Below are positions 6,461 to 13,981 of a DNA stretch of 16,037 nucleotides, piece after piece. This stretch comes from an uncultured Prevotella sp. (GTDB taxonomy: Bacteria; Bacteroidota; Bacteroidia; Bacteroidales; Bacteroidaceae). Under the pieces are notes generated by a model. It saw only the letters and a list, made by a program, of their open reading frames with translations, made no database searches and was not told the origin of the DNA. The stretch covers positions 1 to 16,037 of the forward strand of contig URYG01000053.1 in NCBI GenBank assembly GCA_900551985.1. Direction: 5' to 3'. Position 1 is the first letter of the stretch, and each line of letters begins with the position of its first letter. A program made the position numbers and the translations under genes.

Positions 6461-9070
6461 CTATTTGATAACGATTTCCTTGACGAATGGCTTGTCGAAG
6501 CCCTCTACAAAGAACTTTACCTTGGCAATTCCCTTTTGTGGGGTGGATTGCAGGCGGACGAGACCTTCGCCGAAATACGTCTTGAGCTCTGTGGTTCGCC
6601 ATGATTCCATTCTTCGTATGTCGCCCGTTTCTACACCTAGTAATCGGATAGGTCCCTCTACTTCTACTCTGAATTTCTTAGGCTGCATCTGCTGAATGCG
6701 TCCTTCCTTATCCACAAGCGTTAATCGGATATGAGAAACTGTGCTCCATGGCGCAAAAATGTTTCCCTTAGAAGTCTTTCCCTCTGCAGAATTGTTATTC
6801 TTCATCAGTGAAACCTCAGAATAATCAGCCTTGGCTGCTGCCAGAACCGAATAATCGGCATCCAGTCTTACATCTGCCACAGGACCATGATTAACAAGCG
6901 AATCTCTCATCACTTCCTTTCCTTTCTTATAGCCCACGGCAAGAATCTTGCCCTGGCGGGCTGGCAACTGAATCGTGATGCAATGGTCGTTGTAATCTGC
7001 TGTCTTTCTTGGCTTCAATGGCAACTGCGGGTTGCTCCACATCGGGAAGAAGAACTGCACGGAATCGCAGGTGGTGTAGCATCTTACTTCCACGCATCTT
7101 GAATCCGTATAAGGCAAATCCCAGGTATCAGCCATTGGAGGATATTGCCAGTGGTCGGTACCCATCGCCTGGTCGAAACAGTTGTCACGAACCACGAGTT
7201 TCAGATAATCCTTTTCCGGATTCCAAGCCGGATGATAGAACGCTGCCTGCGGACGCTCCTTCAGCGTCATGTCGAACGGACACGAACACCAGCCTTTGGC
7301 TGGCCAAGGCGATGATTCGCCCAGATAATCCACGCCTGCCCAGACAAAGGAACCGGCGATGAAGGGATTCTCCTCTACGAAATGCCATGGATTATGCTCC
7401 ACGAAATCGCGAACCAGGTTCTCTCGCAAGCCTGAATAATAAACGAATGCCTCGCTCACAAACATCTTGCGGTTAGGATAACGCTTATGGTCAGCAATCA
7501 TTCTTGGTTCCAGATAATTGTATCCTACCAGATCGGCTACATCGGCAATCTTATCCTCAAAGCCCTGCTGGCAGGCAAGCATCGTTGGGCGGGTAGGGTC
7601 TAGCTTTTTAACTATATCGTTCAACTCTCTGGCTCTCTTCACGCCCTCGTCGTCCTTGTTCCATACTTCGTGCACCTCGTTTCCGATGCTCCAGACGATG
7701 ACGGAAGGATGATTCCTGTCTCGCAGCACCATGTCAGCGATGTCTTGATGAGCATTTGCATCATAGAAAGGCTCGTAATAGCCCGACTTCCATTTGTCGA
7801 AAGCTTCATCGAGAACCAGCAAGCCGAGCGTATCGCAGATGTTCAGAAATTCTGGTGATGGCGGATTATGAGAGCATCGGATGGCATTGCAACCTATCTC
7901 TTTCATCGCCTTCAGTCGGCGAGCCCACACTTCATCCGGCACGGCAACACCCAGGCTTCCTGCATCCTGATGCAGGCACATACCCCTTAGTTTCATGTTC
8001 TTGCCGTTCAGATAGAAGCCCGTGTTGGCGTCGAAGCGGATGTCGCGGAATCCGAAAGGAGTCACTACTTCATCTACCAGTTTTCCCCTGCTATTCTTTA
8101 CCTGGGTAACGAGGGTGTAGAGATTCGGAGAATCCGTGCTCCAAAGCTGAGGATTCTTCACGAAAAGCTGGGTTGATGAAGAGGTTTGGGGAGCCGAAGA
8201 ATTTCCCGATGAAGATTTCTCCGAAGAAGCTGCTGCTATCTTCTTTCCGTTCTTATCCAGAACAATGTGCGAAATTCGGCAGCCTTTATCGCTTTCCACT
8301 TCTGTCTCAACCTTTACTGTTCCGTCGGTCTTAGCCGTTACGAAGATGCCGTTCTCCTTTACGTGCACCTGGTTGTTCATCTGCAACCATACGTGGCGAT
8401 AGATGCCCGAACCCGTGTACCAGCGAGATTGCTCCTCTCTATCCACATGCACCACCAGTCGGTTTTTTCCCACCTTATTAATATAAGGAGTAATATCGAA
8501 AGAAAAACTGGTGTAGCCATACATGTGGTGTCCCAAACGGTTTCCGTTCAGCCAGATGGTGGCACGATGATACACGCCATCAAAATGGATGCTGATTTTC
8601 TCGTTTTGAGAGAGCTTTTTCTGATATTCAGCCGGGAGCGTGAAGTCCTTGGCATAGATGCCTTGTCCACCAGCAAGATAACCCGCCGAGCCACCCATCT
8701 TGGGATCGAAGGGAAGTTCGATGCTCCAGTCGTGTGGGATGGTTACGTTTCTGAAAGCTTTGCCTAAAGCTTTATTTGCTGCTTGCGATGAGGCTTGGGC
8801 GGTGGTGATTTCGCTTGCCGTTACCTGCGCCTGCTCCGGTTCCGTATCATCAGTCACCTTCGTTTTTTTTGCAGCAGAGGTAGGTGATGACAGGTTTGGA
8901 TTGGCAATGCCGAGCGTATTGAGCACCTTGGATGCTTCTGCGTGGTTGGCACAGAGCTTGAAAGTCCAGCCTTGGTCGAAGGTGCATCTGGTGCGCTTCT
9001 TGTCGGCTGCGTTCATTCCCAGGCAGAAGGATGCCATGAGGAATGAAAGGATGATGATTCTTTTCTTCAT
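6461..9070 (-). CDS. Secreted glycoside hydrolase family 2 enzyme (beta-galactosidase-like)
   Basis: I set the start at 9070 (MKKRIIILSFLMASFCLGMNA, a type I signal peptide) rather than the upstream in-frame ATG at 9115, giving 869 residues. Domains in order: GH2 sugar-binding domain (about 28-220, TFDQGWTF and IPHDWSIELPFD), an Ig-like sandwich (about 220-335), and a TIM barrel with RCSHNPPSPEFLNICDTLGLLVLDEAFDKW, the acid/base Glu465 in WSIGNEVHE and the probable nucleophile Glu540 in FVSEAF. The tail has two more beta domains of the DUF4982 and GH2 C-terminal type (HIRLTLVDKEGRI, VEVEGPIRLLGVETG). It would remove terminal beta-galactosyl or related residues in the periplasm or outside; the exact sugar is not readable. 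Oddities: low-complexity inserts at about 57-105 and 279-301 (Ser/Ala/Thr/Gln-rich). A Bacteroidota -7 box lies at 9104-9111 and a shared terminator follows the gene. Confidence 0.92.
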   Translation of the reverse strand: MKKRIIILSFLMASFCLGMNAADKKRTRCTFDQGWTFKLCANHAEASKVLNTLGIANPNLSSPTSAAKKTKVTDDTEPEQAQVTASEITTAQASSQAANKALGKAFRNVTIPHDWSIELPFDPKMGGSAGYLAGGQGIYAKDFTLPAEYQKKLSQNEKISIHFDGVYHRATIWLNGNRLGHHMYGYTSFSFDITPYINKVGKNRLVVHVDREEQSRWYTGSGIYRHVWLQMNNQVHVKENGIFVTAKTDGTVKVETEVESDKGCRISHIVLDKNGKKIAAASSEKSSSGNSSAPQTSSSTQLFVKNPQLWSTDSPNLYTLVTQVKNSRGKLVDEVVTPFGFRDIRFDANTGFYLNGKNMKLRGMCLHQDAGSLGVAVPDEVWARRLKAMKEIGCNAIRCSHNPPSPEFLNICDTLGLLVLDEAFDKWKSGYYEPFYDANAHQDIADMVLRDRNHPSVIVWSIGNEVHEVWNKDDEGVKRARELNDIVKKLDPTRPTMLACQQGFEDKIADVADLVGYNYLEPRMIADHKRYPNRKMFVSEAFVYYSGLRENLVRDFVEHNPWHFVEENPFIAGSFVWAGVDYLGESSPWPAKGWCSCPFDMTLKERPQAAFYHPAWNPEKDYLKLVVRDNCFDQAMGTDHWQYPPMADTWDLPYTDSRCVEVRCYTTCDSVQFFFPMWSNPQLPLKPRKTADYNDHCITIQLPARQGKILAVGYKKGKEVMRDSLVNHGPVADVRLDADYSVLAAAKADYSEVSLMKNNNSAEGKTSKGNIFAPWSTVSHIRLTLVDKEGRIQQMQPKKFRVEVEGPIRLLGVETGDIRRMESWRTTELKTYFGEGLVRLQSTPQKGIAKVKFFVEGFDKPFVKEIVIK

Positions 9071-9103
9071 ATAGATAGTTTTTGTGTTTTTTATTTTTGG
9101 TTG

Positions 9104-9111
9104 CAAAGTTA
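9104..9111 (-). promoter_or_regulatory. Candidate -7 element for the GH2 gene
   Basis: On the minus strand this reads TAACTTTG, an exact match to TAnnTTTG, 33 bases before the chosen ATG. I do not find a TTG at the expected -33 distance, so the call rests on the -7 box and its position. It also supports the start at 9070, since the alternative ATG at 9115 lies upstream of it. Confidence 0.5.
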
Positions 9112-9197
9112 GCAAAAAACGGGCTAATCTACTTTGCTGTAAGTATTATTTTCTTTATCGTATGTTTCATTTCTGGAATGAATAGGTATTTCAAGTA

Positions 9198-9242
9198 AAA
9201 AAGGTTCTGTTTGCCTGGTTAAAGAGCAAACAGAACCTTTTT
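9198..9242 (-). terminator. Intrinsic terminator of the TerC-family gene
   Basis: The arms AAAAAGGTTCTGTTTGC (9198-9214) and GCAAACAGAACCTTTTT (9226-9242) are exact reverse complements over 17 bp with an 11-base loop. On the minus strand the stem begins one base after the stop codon of the TerC gene and ends in a run of T, a classic Rho-independent terminator. It also separates this gene from the GH2 gene downstream, which has its own -7 element. Confidence 0.88.
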
Positions 9243-9243
9243 C

Positions 9244-10248
9244 TTATTTCACATTTTCCAAAGCTTCCTTTTTCTGCGGAATCACCACCGAAGCTCCGAT
9301 GCTGACGAGCAAGACGAGGATGATGAATACCAGCGAACTTACTGCATCAATCTCGAAGAAATCGTGGATGAGCATCTTTACACCGATGAACACCAGCAGC
9401 ACGCTCACGCCCACCTTCAAGTAGCGGAACTTATCGGCTATCGCTGCCAGCAGGAAGAAGAGGGCACGCAAGCCCAGGATGGCGAAGATATTCGAGAAGA
9501 ATACCACGAATGGGTCGAGTGAAACCGAGAATACGGCAGGAATACTGTCGAAGGCGAAGATCAGATCGCAGAACTCGATGAACACCACCGTCATCACCAG
9601 CGGACCCAGATGCAGGCGTCGCTGCATGAACTTCACCACCGGATGATCCAGGGCATTGATCTCTTCCTTCTTGTTCCTGTTCAAGAACATCTTGGCACCG
9701 CTGTAAACCAGGAATCCTCCGAATACGAGCAATATCCAGGCGAATCGGCTGATGAGGGCTGCACCCGCAAAGATGAAGACGAAGCGAAGCACAATGGCTC
9801 CCAGAATACCCCAGTTCAATACGTGCTGGTAATCTTTCTTATCCACTCCAAACGAACTGAATATCATCATCATCACAAAGAGATTATCCACCGAGAGCGT
9901 CTTCTCTATCAGATAACCCGAAATGTAAGAGATGGTCATGTAGTGGCGATATTGCTGCAGACTCCCTTCATAATCATTCGGATCCAGTTTGAGATGAGAA
10001 GCATAGCGCGAGGCTATCAGCTTCAGGTCGTCGAAGTTTTCTATGCCGTGCACCATGTCGCCATGAAAGTAGATGAACACGGCAAAGGCGAGAGCGAGAA
10101 TAATCCATACTGCCGTCCAGGAGCCAGCTTCCTTGATGGAAACCACATGCGCCTTTCGGTCGATGACCAGCATGTCTAATACGAGTATGGCGGCGATGAA
10201 TATCACGAAGCCCACCAAAAACATCGATTCAGTAAAAACATGTTCCAT
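9244..10248 (-). CDS. TerC/Alx-family integral membrane protein, probable metal exporter
   Basis: This 334-residue polytopic membrane protein belongs to the TerC/Alx family, whose characterised members export manganese. Hydrophobic segments lie at about 9-30, 45-62, 104-132, 145-188, 215-240 and 245 onward, with a hydrophilic loop of about 40 residues between the second and third (62-103). The conserved acidic signature is intact: EKTLSVDNLFV with Asp121, and FIEFCDLIFAFDSIPAVF with Asp228 and Asp234, followed by DPFVVFFSNIFAILGLRALFF, which is strongly diagnostic. The length is close to Alx-type proteins. It is monocistronic by appearance: a -7 box lies at 10336-10343, the terminator at 9198-9242. 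The 88-base leader looks too short for a yybP-ykoY manganese riboswitch and I see none. The neighbours (polysaccharide enzymes) do not hint at a link. Mn as the substrate is inferred from the family only. Confidence 0.93.
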   Translation of the reverse strand: MEHVFTESMFLVGFVIFIAAILVLDMLVIDRKAHVVSIKEAGSWTAVWIILALAFAVFIYFHGDMVHGIENFDDLKLIASRYASHLKLDPNDYEGSLQQYRHYMTISYISGYLIEKTLSVDNLFVMMMIFSSFGVDKKDYQHVLNWGILGAIVLRFVFIFAGAALISRFAWILLVFGGFLVYSGAKMFLNRNKKEEINALDHPVVKFMQRRLHLGPLVMTVVFIEFCDLIFAFDSIPAVFSVSLDPFVVFFSNIFAILGLRALFFLLAAIADKFRYLKVGVSVLLVFIGVKMLIHDFFEIDAVSSLVFIILVLLVSIGASVVIPQKKEALENVK

Positions 10249-10335
10249 TTTTCTTTTTTTCCTTGTCTATTTATATATAATACCTAATTTATCATTGAAT
10301 CTTCATATTCATTTCATCCGTTGGAAACGTGGACG

Positions 10336-10343
10336 CAAAATTA
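10336..10343 (-). promoter_or_regulatory. Candidate -7 element for the TerC-family gene
   Basis: The minus strand reads TAATTTTG here, matching TAnnTTTG, 87 bases before the ATG at 10248. No clear TTG is found at the usual upstream distance. The following leader is AT-rich with purine runs just before the ATG. Confidence 0.45.
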
Positions 10344-10403
10344 GGAAAAATATCTGGAATAGCGGTAGTTCCGGCAGAAAACTTAATTGAATTTAACGTG
10401 AAA

Positions 10404-10435
10404 GACAGGAATGTAACAGCTTTGTAATACCTGTC
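10404..10435. promoter_or_regulatory. Imperfect palindrome in the divergent intergenic region
   Basis: GACAGG at 10404-10409 and CCTGTC at 10430-10435 form the outer arms of a 32-bp dyad. The next inner bases (AAT and ATA) extend the pairing only partly. It lies between the divergent -7 elements of the TerC gene and the GH16 gene, so it may be an operator or a hairpin; chance cannot be excluded. Confidence 0.3.
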
Positions 10436-10451
10436 GTATTGAATGTAACTC

Positions 10452-10486
10452 TTAAATTCTCGAAATGTACACTTGAATTCCCGAAA
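10452..10486 (+). promoter_or_regulatory. Direct repeat pair upstream of the GH16 gene, candidate activator site
   Basis: TTAAATTCTCGAAA (10452-10465) and TTGAATTCCCGAAA (10473-10486) match at 12 of 14 positions with a 21-bp period, two helical turns. They end 28 bases before the -7 box at 10515, the position where an activator would touch RNA polymerase. No regulator gene is in the window. Confidence 0.45.
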
Positions 10487-10514
10487 AATCCCCTTCGTTC
10501 TCGTCGCTTTTTTG

Positions 10515-10522
10515 TAATTTTG
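10515..10522 (+). promoter_or_regulatory. Candidate -7 element for the GH16 gene
   Basis: TAATTTTG matches TAnnTTTG and lies 116 bases upstream of the chosen ATG at 10639. A good TTTG at -33 is missing, as often seen at activator-dependent promoters; the direct repeats at 10452-10486 lie just upstream. The long leader contains repeated ATCATTGATT/CAGTATCATTGA-like runs (about 10540-10580). Confidence 0.45.
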
Positions 10523-10638
10523 CATCATCTTCAGTAGTCATCAGGTATCATTGATTTGTAATCATCAGTATCATTGATTCTGTGATTATAAGAGAAACTG
10601 ACAATCATTGGAAATTAATAACAAAACAATCAATCAAT

Positions 10639-13227
10639 ATGAATGTAAAACAGAAAATGGGAATGGCGTTCGGAGTAATGGCGATGGCTTTATCTCCATC
10701 TGTCATGATGGCTCAGAACGACTGGAAACTGGTATGGAGCGATGAGTTCAATACCGATGGACTTCTCGATTTCAAGGTGTGGAACTACGAGGAGGGATTC
10801 AAGCGCAACCATGAGGCGCAATGGTATCAGAAAGCCAATGCTTATTGCAAGGATGGCAATCTCGTGATCGAGGCCCGCAAGGAGAAGAAGGCTCGCCGGA
10901 ATCCCGGCTTCAGGAAGAACAGCAGCCGATGGCCGGAGAACATCGAGAAGATTCAATATACCTCAGCCTCGGTAAATACGGCAGAGAAGAAGGAGTTTCT
11001 CTATGGCAGGGTAGAGGTAAGGGCTAAGATTCCTACAGCGGGTGGAGCCTGGCCTGCCATCTGGCTTCTGGGTCGTGGCATGGACTGGCCGTCGAATGGA
11101 GAAATCGACATGATGGAGTATTATCGCAAGCAGGGTGTGCCTCATATCCTTGCCAACGCCTGCTGGGGTACCGATAAGCCTTGGACGGCGAAATGGAACA
11201 GCAAGGCTATCCCCTTCACCCATTTCACCCATCGTGATGCACAGTGGGCAGATAAGTTCCACGTATGGCGCATGGATTGGGATGAGCAGAGCATCCGTCT
11301 TTATCTGGATGATGAACTCCTCAACGAGATTCGCCAGGATGAGGCGGTGAATGGCAAGCTGGGCAATGGCGAGCAGCCTTTCAGGAAGCCGCAGTATCTT
11401 CTGCTCAATCTTGCCCTGGGTGGCGATAATGGAGGAGATATTGATGAATCCGCCATGCCGATGAAGTATCTCGTAGATTATGTAAGAGTGTATCAGAAGG
11501 ACAGACAGAAGCAGAGTCTTCAGATGGAGCAGACCTATAGCGGTAGTCAGATTTCGGAAGAAGGAGCCTGGTGCTGGTTTGCCGATCCGCGTGCAATGCA
11601 TTTCGAGAGCAAGGATGGTAAGATTAAGAAGAGCTACATCGGCTATATAGATATACATGGAAACATCAAGGCGATGCAGTATGATTTCCTGACGAAGAAG
11701 CAGACCGAGGTGTTGGTGCGTTCTTATTTCCAGCCGGATGACCACAATAATCCTACGTTCCTGGCTTTGCCCGATAATCGCATCATGGTGTTCTATTCCC
11801 GTCATACCGACGAGCCATGTTTCTACTATCGTGTGAGTCGGGAGCCGGGCGACATCACGACACTGGGCGATGAGAAGGTAATCAAGACTCAGAATAATAC
11901 CACCTATCCTTCGCCGTTCATCCTCTCTGATGATCCTGAGCATTTCTATCTCTGCTGGAGAGGCATCAAGTGGCATCCTACCATTGCCAAGATTACGTTG
12001 CCTGATGCCAATGACGATGTGAAGGTGGCTTGGGGACCTTATCAGATGGTTCAATCTACGGGTGCCCGTCCTTATGCCAAGTATGCTTCTAACGGCAAGG
12101 ATAAGATTTATCTCACTTATACCACAGGACATCCGGATAATGAGTCGCCCAACTGGTTGTACTTCAACTATGTGGATATCAATAAGCTCCAGTTGCAGGA
12201 TATCAATGGCAAACGGTTGTCTGATATTGCAGAGGGTCCGTTGAATGTGACCCGTCGTGCTGAGTATCTTCAGGCGAATCCGCAGACTCTGGTGGATGCA
12301 CCGGGCGAAAGAGACTGGGTGTTCCAGGTGGCTCCGGATAAGCATGGCAATCCTGTAATCGCGATGGTGAGAATTTCTACAGATAAGCGTTTGCACGATT
12401 TCTATTACATGCGTTGGGATGGCAGGAAGTGGCAGAAAACCTACATAGGCAATTCTGGCGGTCATTTTCACCAGACTCCTAATCTTGAGCTCTGTTATAG
12501 TGCGGGTATGGCCATCGATCCGGAAAATACCGATATCGTGTATGCTTCCATGCCTGTAGAGGGCAAGTATGGTAAGGTGTATGAAATCTTCAAGTATCAG
12601 ATAGCAGAGGATGGCAAGATTGTAAGCACGGAGCAGGTTACCCGCAATTCCAGGAAGAATAATGTGCGTCCATACGTATTGCCGGGTTCTATGAAGACTC
12701 CATTGCGACTGATTTGGATGCAGGGTGATTACTACGACTGGATAGTCAGCAAACAGCGTCCTAATGGTTATTGCACGGGTGTTTGTTCTACTTTCGAAGG
12801 ATTTGCACAAGAGCCGGATAAGGCTGAAAATGAGAAGATTCAGGCTGTTGGCAACCCGGAGAAGTCTTTGGCTGGCAATCGTGAGAAGAAGTTGAAGTTC
12901 AATGAGAAGAAAGACTTCAATATGGCTTTCGATATAGATGTCAAGAGTTTGGGTTATCAGGGCTGTCTGCTCAAGTTGGGTAAATTGTCCTATTGGTTGG
13001 ATGCTGAGACCTTGAAGCCTGAGGTAAGATATAAGAAGCAGGTTTGGAAGAGTACCAACAAATTGTGTACCGCTGATTGCTGGACAAATTATAATCGTGG
13101 AACGAGCGGCAAGTGGTATGAACCAACCAAGCTTGATAAGGTTCATCTTCAGCTGGTTTATGCGTCAGGTGTATTGAGTGTTTATCTTAACGGTTTGCTC
13201 GATCAGCAGGTGAAGATAGTAAGATAA
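10639..13227 (+). CDS. Secreted GH16 enzyme fused to a BNR_4-type beta-propeller and a LamG-like domain
   Basis: I chose the ATG at 10639 because it gives a clean signal peptide (MNVKQKMGMAFGVMAMALSPSVMMAQ); the in-frame ATG at 10582 would add 19 polar residues. The product is 862 residues. Residues about 28-285 are a GH16 beta-jelly roll (WKLVWSDEF, GRVEVRAKIP, AWPAIWLLG) with the catalytic NGEIDMMEY: Glu155 nucleophile, Asp157, Glu160 acid/base; GH16 enzymes cleave beta-1,3 or beta-1,4 bonds in laminarin, mixed-linkage glucan, agar and similar. Residues about 300-720 look like a BNR_4 seven-bladed propeller (GAWCWFADPRAM, DDHNNPTFLALPDNRIMVFYSRH, YPSPFIL...YLCWRG). Residues about 750-862 resemble a LamG/ConA-like fold. 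The propeller keeps His369, His389, Tyr423 and Arg441 in the order seen in propeller-type polysaccharide lyases, so a second activity is possible. The usual short GH16 is about 270 residues; this is three times that. The exact substrate is not readable. Confidence 0.88.
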   Translation: MNVKQKMGMAFGVMAMALSPSVMMAQNDWKLVWSDEFNTDGLLDFKVWNYEEGFKRNHEAQWYQKANAYCKDGNLVIEARKEKKARRNPGFRKNSSRWPENIEKIQYTSASVNTAEKKEFLYGRVEVRAKIPTAGGAWPAIWLLGRGMDWPSNGEIDMMEYYRKQGVPHILANACWGTDKPWTAKWNSKAIPFTHFTHRDAQWADKFHVWRMDWDEQSIRLYLDDELLNEIRQDEAVNGKLGNGEQPFRKPQYLLLNLALGGDNGGDIDESAMPMKYLVDYVRVYQKDRQKQSLQMEQTYSGSQISEEGAWCWFADPRAMHFESKDGKIKKSYIGYIDIHGNIKAMQYDFLTKKQTEVLVRSYFQPDDHNNPTFLALPDNRIMVFYSRHTDEPCFYYRVSREPGDITTLGDEKVIKTQNNTTYPSPFILSDDPEHFYLCWRGIKWHPTIAKITLPDANDDVKVAWGPYQMVQSTGARPYAKYASNGKDKIYLTYTTGHPDNESPNWLYFNYVDINKLQLQDINGKRLSDIAEGPLNVTRRAEYLQANPQTLVDAPGERDWVFQVAPDKHGNPVIAMVRISTDKRLHDFYYMRWDGRKWQKTYIGNSGGHFHQTPNLELCYSAGMAIDPENTDIVYASMPVEGKYGKVYEIFKYQIAEDGKIVSTEQVTRNSRKNNVRPYVLPGSMKTPLRLIWMQGDYYDWIVSKQRPNGYCTGVCSTFEGFAQEPDKAENEKIQAVGNPEKSLAGNREKKLKFNEKKDFNMAFDIDVKSLGYQGCLLKLGKLSYWLDAETLKPEVRYKKQVWKSTNKLCTADCWTNYNRGTSGKWYEPTKLDKVHLQLVYASGVLSVYLNGLLDQQVKIVR

Positions 13228-13253
13228 AGAACAAAACATCAAGGATGCCCGAA

Positions 13254-13335
13254 GAGAGTTGACAACGGAATTCCGCCAACTGCCACAACGGAAAAGCGCC
13301 AACTGCCACAACGGAATTGGGTCAACTGCCACAAC
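13254..13335. repeat. 23-bp tandem repeats between the GH16 stop and its terminator
   Basis: Three clear units begin at 13277, 13300 and 13323 with CAACTGCCACAAC, the first two continuing CGGAA. A half-matching unit begins at 13254 and keeps only ACAACGGAA (13262-13270). The period is exactly 23 bp. The array starts 26 bases after the GH16 stop and ends just before the terminator hairpin, so it is transcribed in the 3' untranslated part. It is not a palindrome array, but it shares CAAC/GTTG words and a similar period with the array at 622-729. Function unknown. Confidence 0.85.
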
Positions 13336-13340
13336 ACAAA

Positions 13341-13404
13341 GCACCCATCTCGTATTCCAGAAGCAGAAAAGATGCTTTCTGAATATGAGATGAGTGCCTT
13401 TTTT
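13341..13404 (+). terminator. Terminator of the GH16 gene
   Basis: GCACCCATCTCGTATTCCAG and on (13341-13365) pairs at about 20 of 25 positions with the segment at 13373-13397 (ending GATGAGTGC), with a 7-base loop, and is followed by six T at 13399-13404. It lies 113 bases after the GH16 stop and 12 bases before the end of the convergent lipoprotein gene, so it may serve both strands, though the T run favours the plus strand. Confidence 0.75.
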
Positions 13405-13416
13405 GATGTGAATAGC

Positions 13417-13881
13417 TTACTTCTTCTTGGTCAGCACATAGTGCTTAGCCATGGCGCCTTCTGGCTCAGTACCGAGCGAGTCGGTCATGATGAGGCTGTT
13501 GGCATCCTTCACCTTGAAGTAAGTTGTCTCGCCGCTGGATGGGCGGATGATTTCTACTACGTTGTTAGCCAATACCTTGAAGATACCGCTTGCTTCGTCG
13601 TGACCATCCTTGCGCTCCAGATAGTCGGCAGAATACTGATAGGTACTGTCGGCATTGAGCGTCAATACAGTCTTGATTCCCGGGCAATCGGCAGCAGGGA
13701 GAGTTCCCTCATAGGTGCCGGCGATGGAATCGAGCACGATATCGTTAGAATTGAGCGAATCATTTTCTGCATAGCTGAGGCTATCCTGATCTGCTCCCTG
13801 GCTATTTGTCTTCTTGCCATTGCAAGAGACAACTGACAATGCAGCGATAACTGCTGCAGTCAAAACTAATTTCTTTTTCAT
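13417..13881 (-). CDS. NlpE-like lipoprotein
   Basis: The 154-residue product has a lipoprotein signal (MKKKLVLTAAVIAALSVVSC, lipid-bound Cys20), then an acidic Ser/Asn/Asp-rich linker (21-52), then an NlpE N-terminal-type domain: GTYEGTLPAADCPGIKTVLTLNADSTYQY (55-83) with the following beta strands to the end (FKVLANNVVEI, TYFKVKDANSLIM). E. coli NlpE is an outer-membrane lipoprotein that senses surface contact and copper and signals envelope stress; Bacteroidota homologues are mostly uncharacterised. Oddity: the family's CxxC (LPCADC) is reduced to LPAADC here, with Ala63 in place of the first Cys and only Cys66 left, so a disulfide or metal role through this pair is not expected. It has its own well-matched promoter (13913-13943), so it is probably transcribed alone although the genes upstream run the same way. 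Confidence 0.85.
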   Translation of the reverse strand: MKKKLVLTAAVIAALSVVSCNGKKTNSQGADQDSLSYAENDSLNSNDIVLDSIAGTYEGTLPAADCPGIKTVLTLNADSTYQYSADYLERKDGHDEASGIFKVLANNVVEIIRPSSGETTYFKVKDANSLIMTDSLGTEPEGAMAKHYVLTKKK

Positions 13882-13912
13882 ACTATACTGCTTTTTAAGT
13901 GAATTCTTTTCG

Positions 13913-13943
13913 CAAAAGTACGCTTTTATCTGTTACGAGCAAA
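13913..13943 (-). promoter_or_regulatory. Bacteroidota-type promoter for the NlpE-like gene
   Basis: On the minus strand TTTG (13940-13943) is followed after 19 bases by TACTTTTG (13913-13920), a full -33/-7 match, 31 bases before the ATG at 13881. This is one of the two best promoter matches in the window. Confidence 0.65.
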
Positions 13944-13981
13944 CTTTTTGCATAGAATTTATAGAATATTATACTATTTTC

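Noticed and set aside
10249..10343. yybP-ykoY type manganese riboswitch before the TerC-family gene
   Set aside because: The predicted leader is under 90 bases, AT-rich, and shows no paired GC-rich stems of that riboswitch.
10582..10638. Upstream ATG as start of the GH16 gene
   Set aside because: It would put 19 polar residues before the signal peptide; the ATG at 10639 gives a normal exported N-terminus.
10963..13146. 727-codon open frame on the minus strand opposite the GH16 gene
   Set aside because: It is a long shadow of the GH16 fusion gene: the plus-strand frame has clear domains and catalytic motifs, and the minus product is an Ile/Leu/Arg-rich sequence with no recognisable fold.
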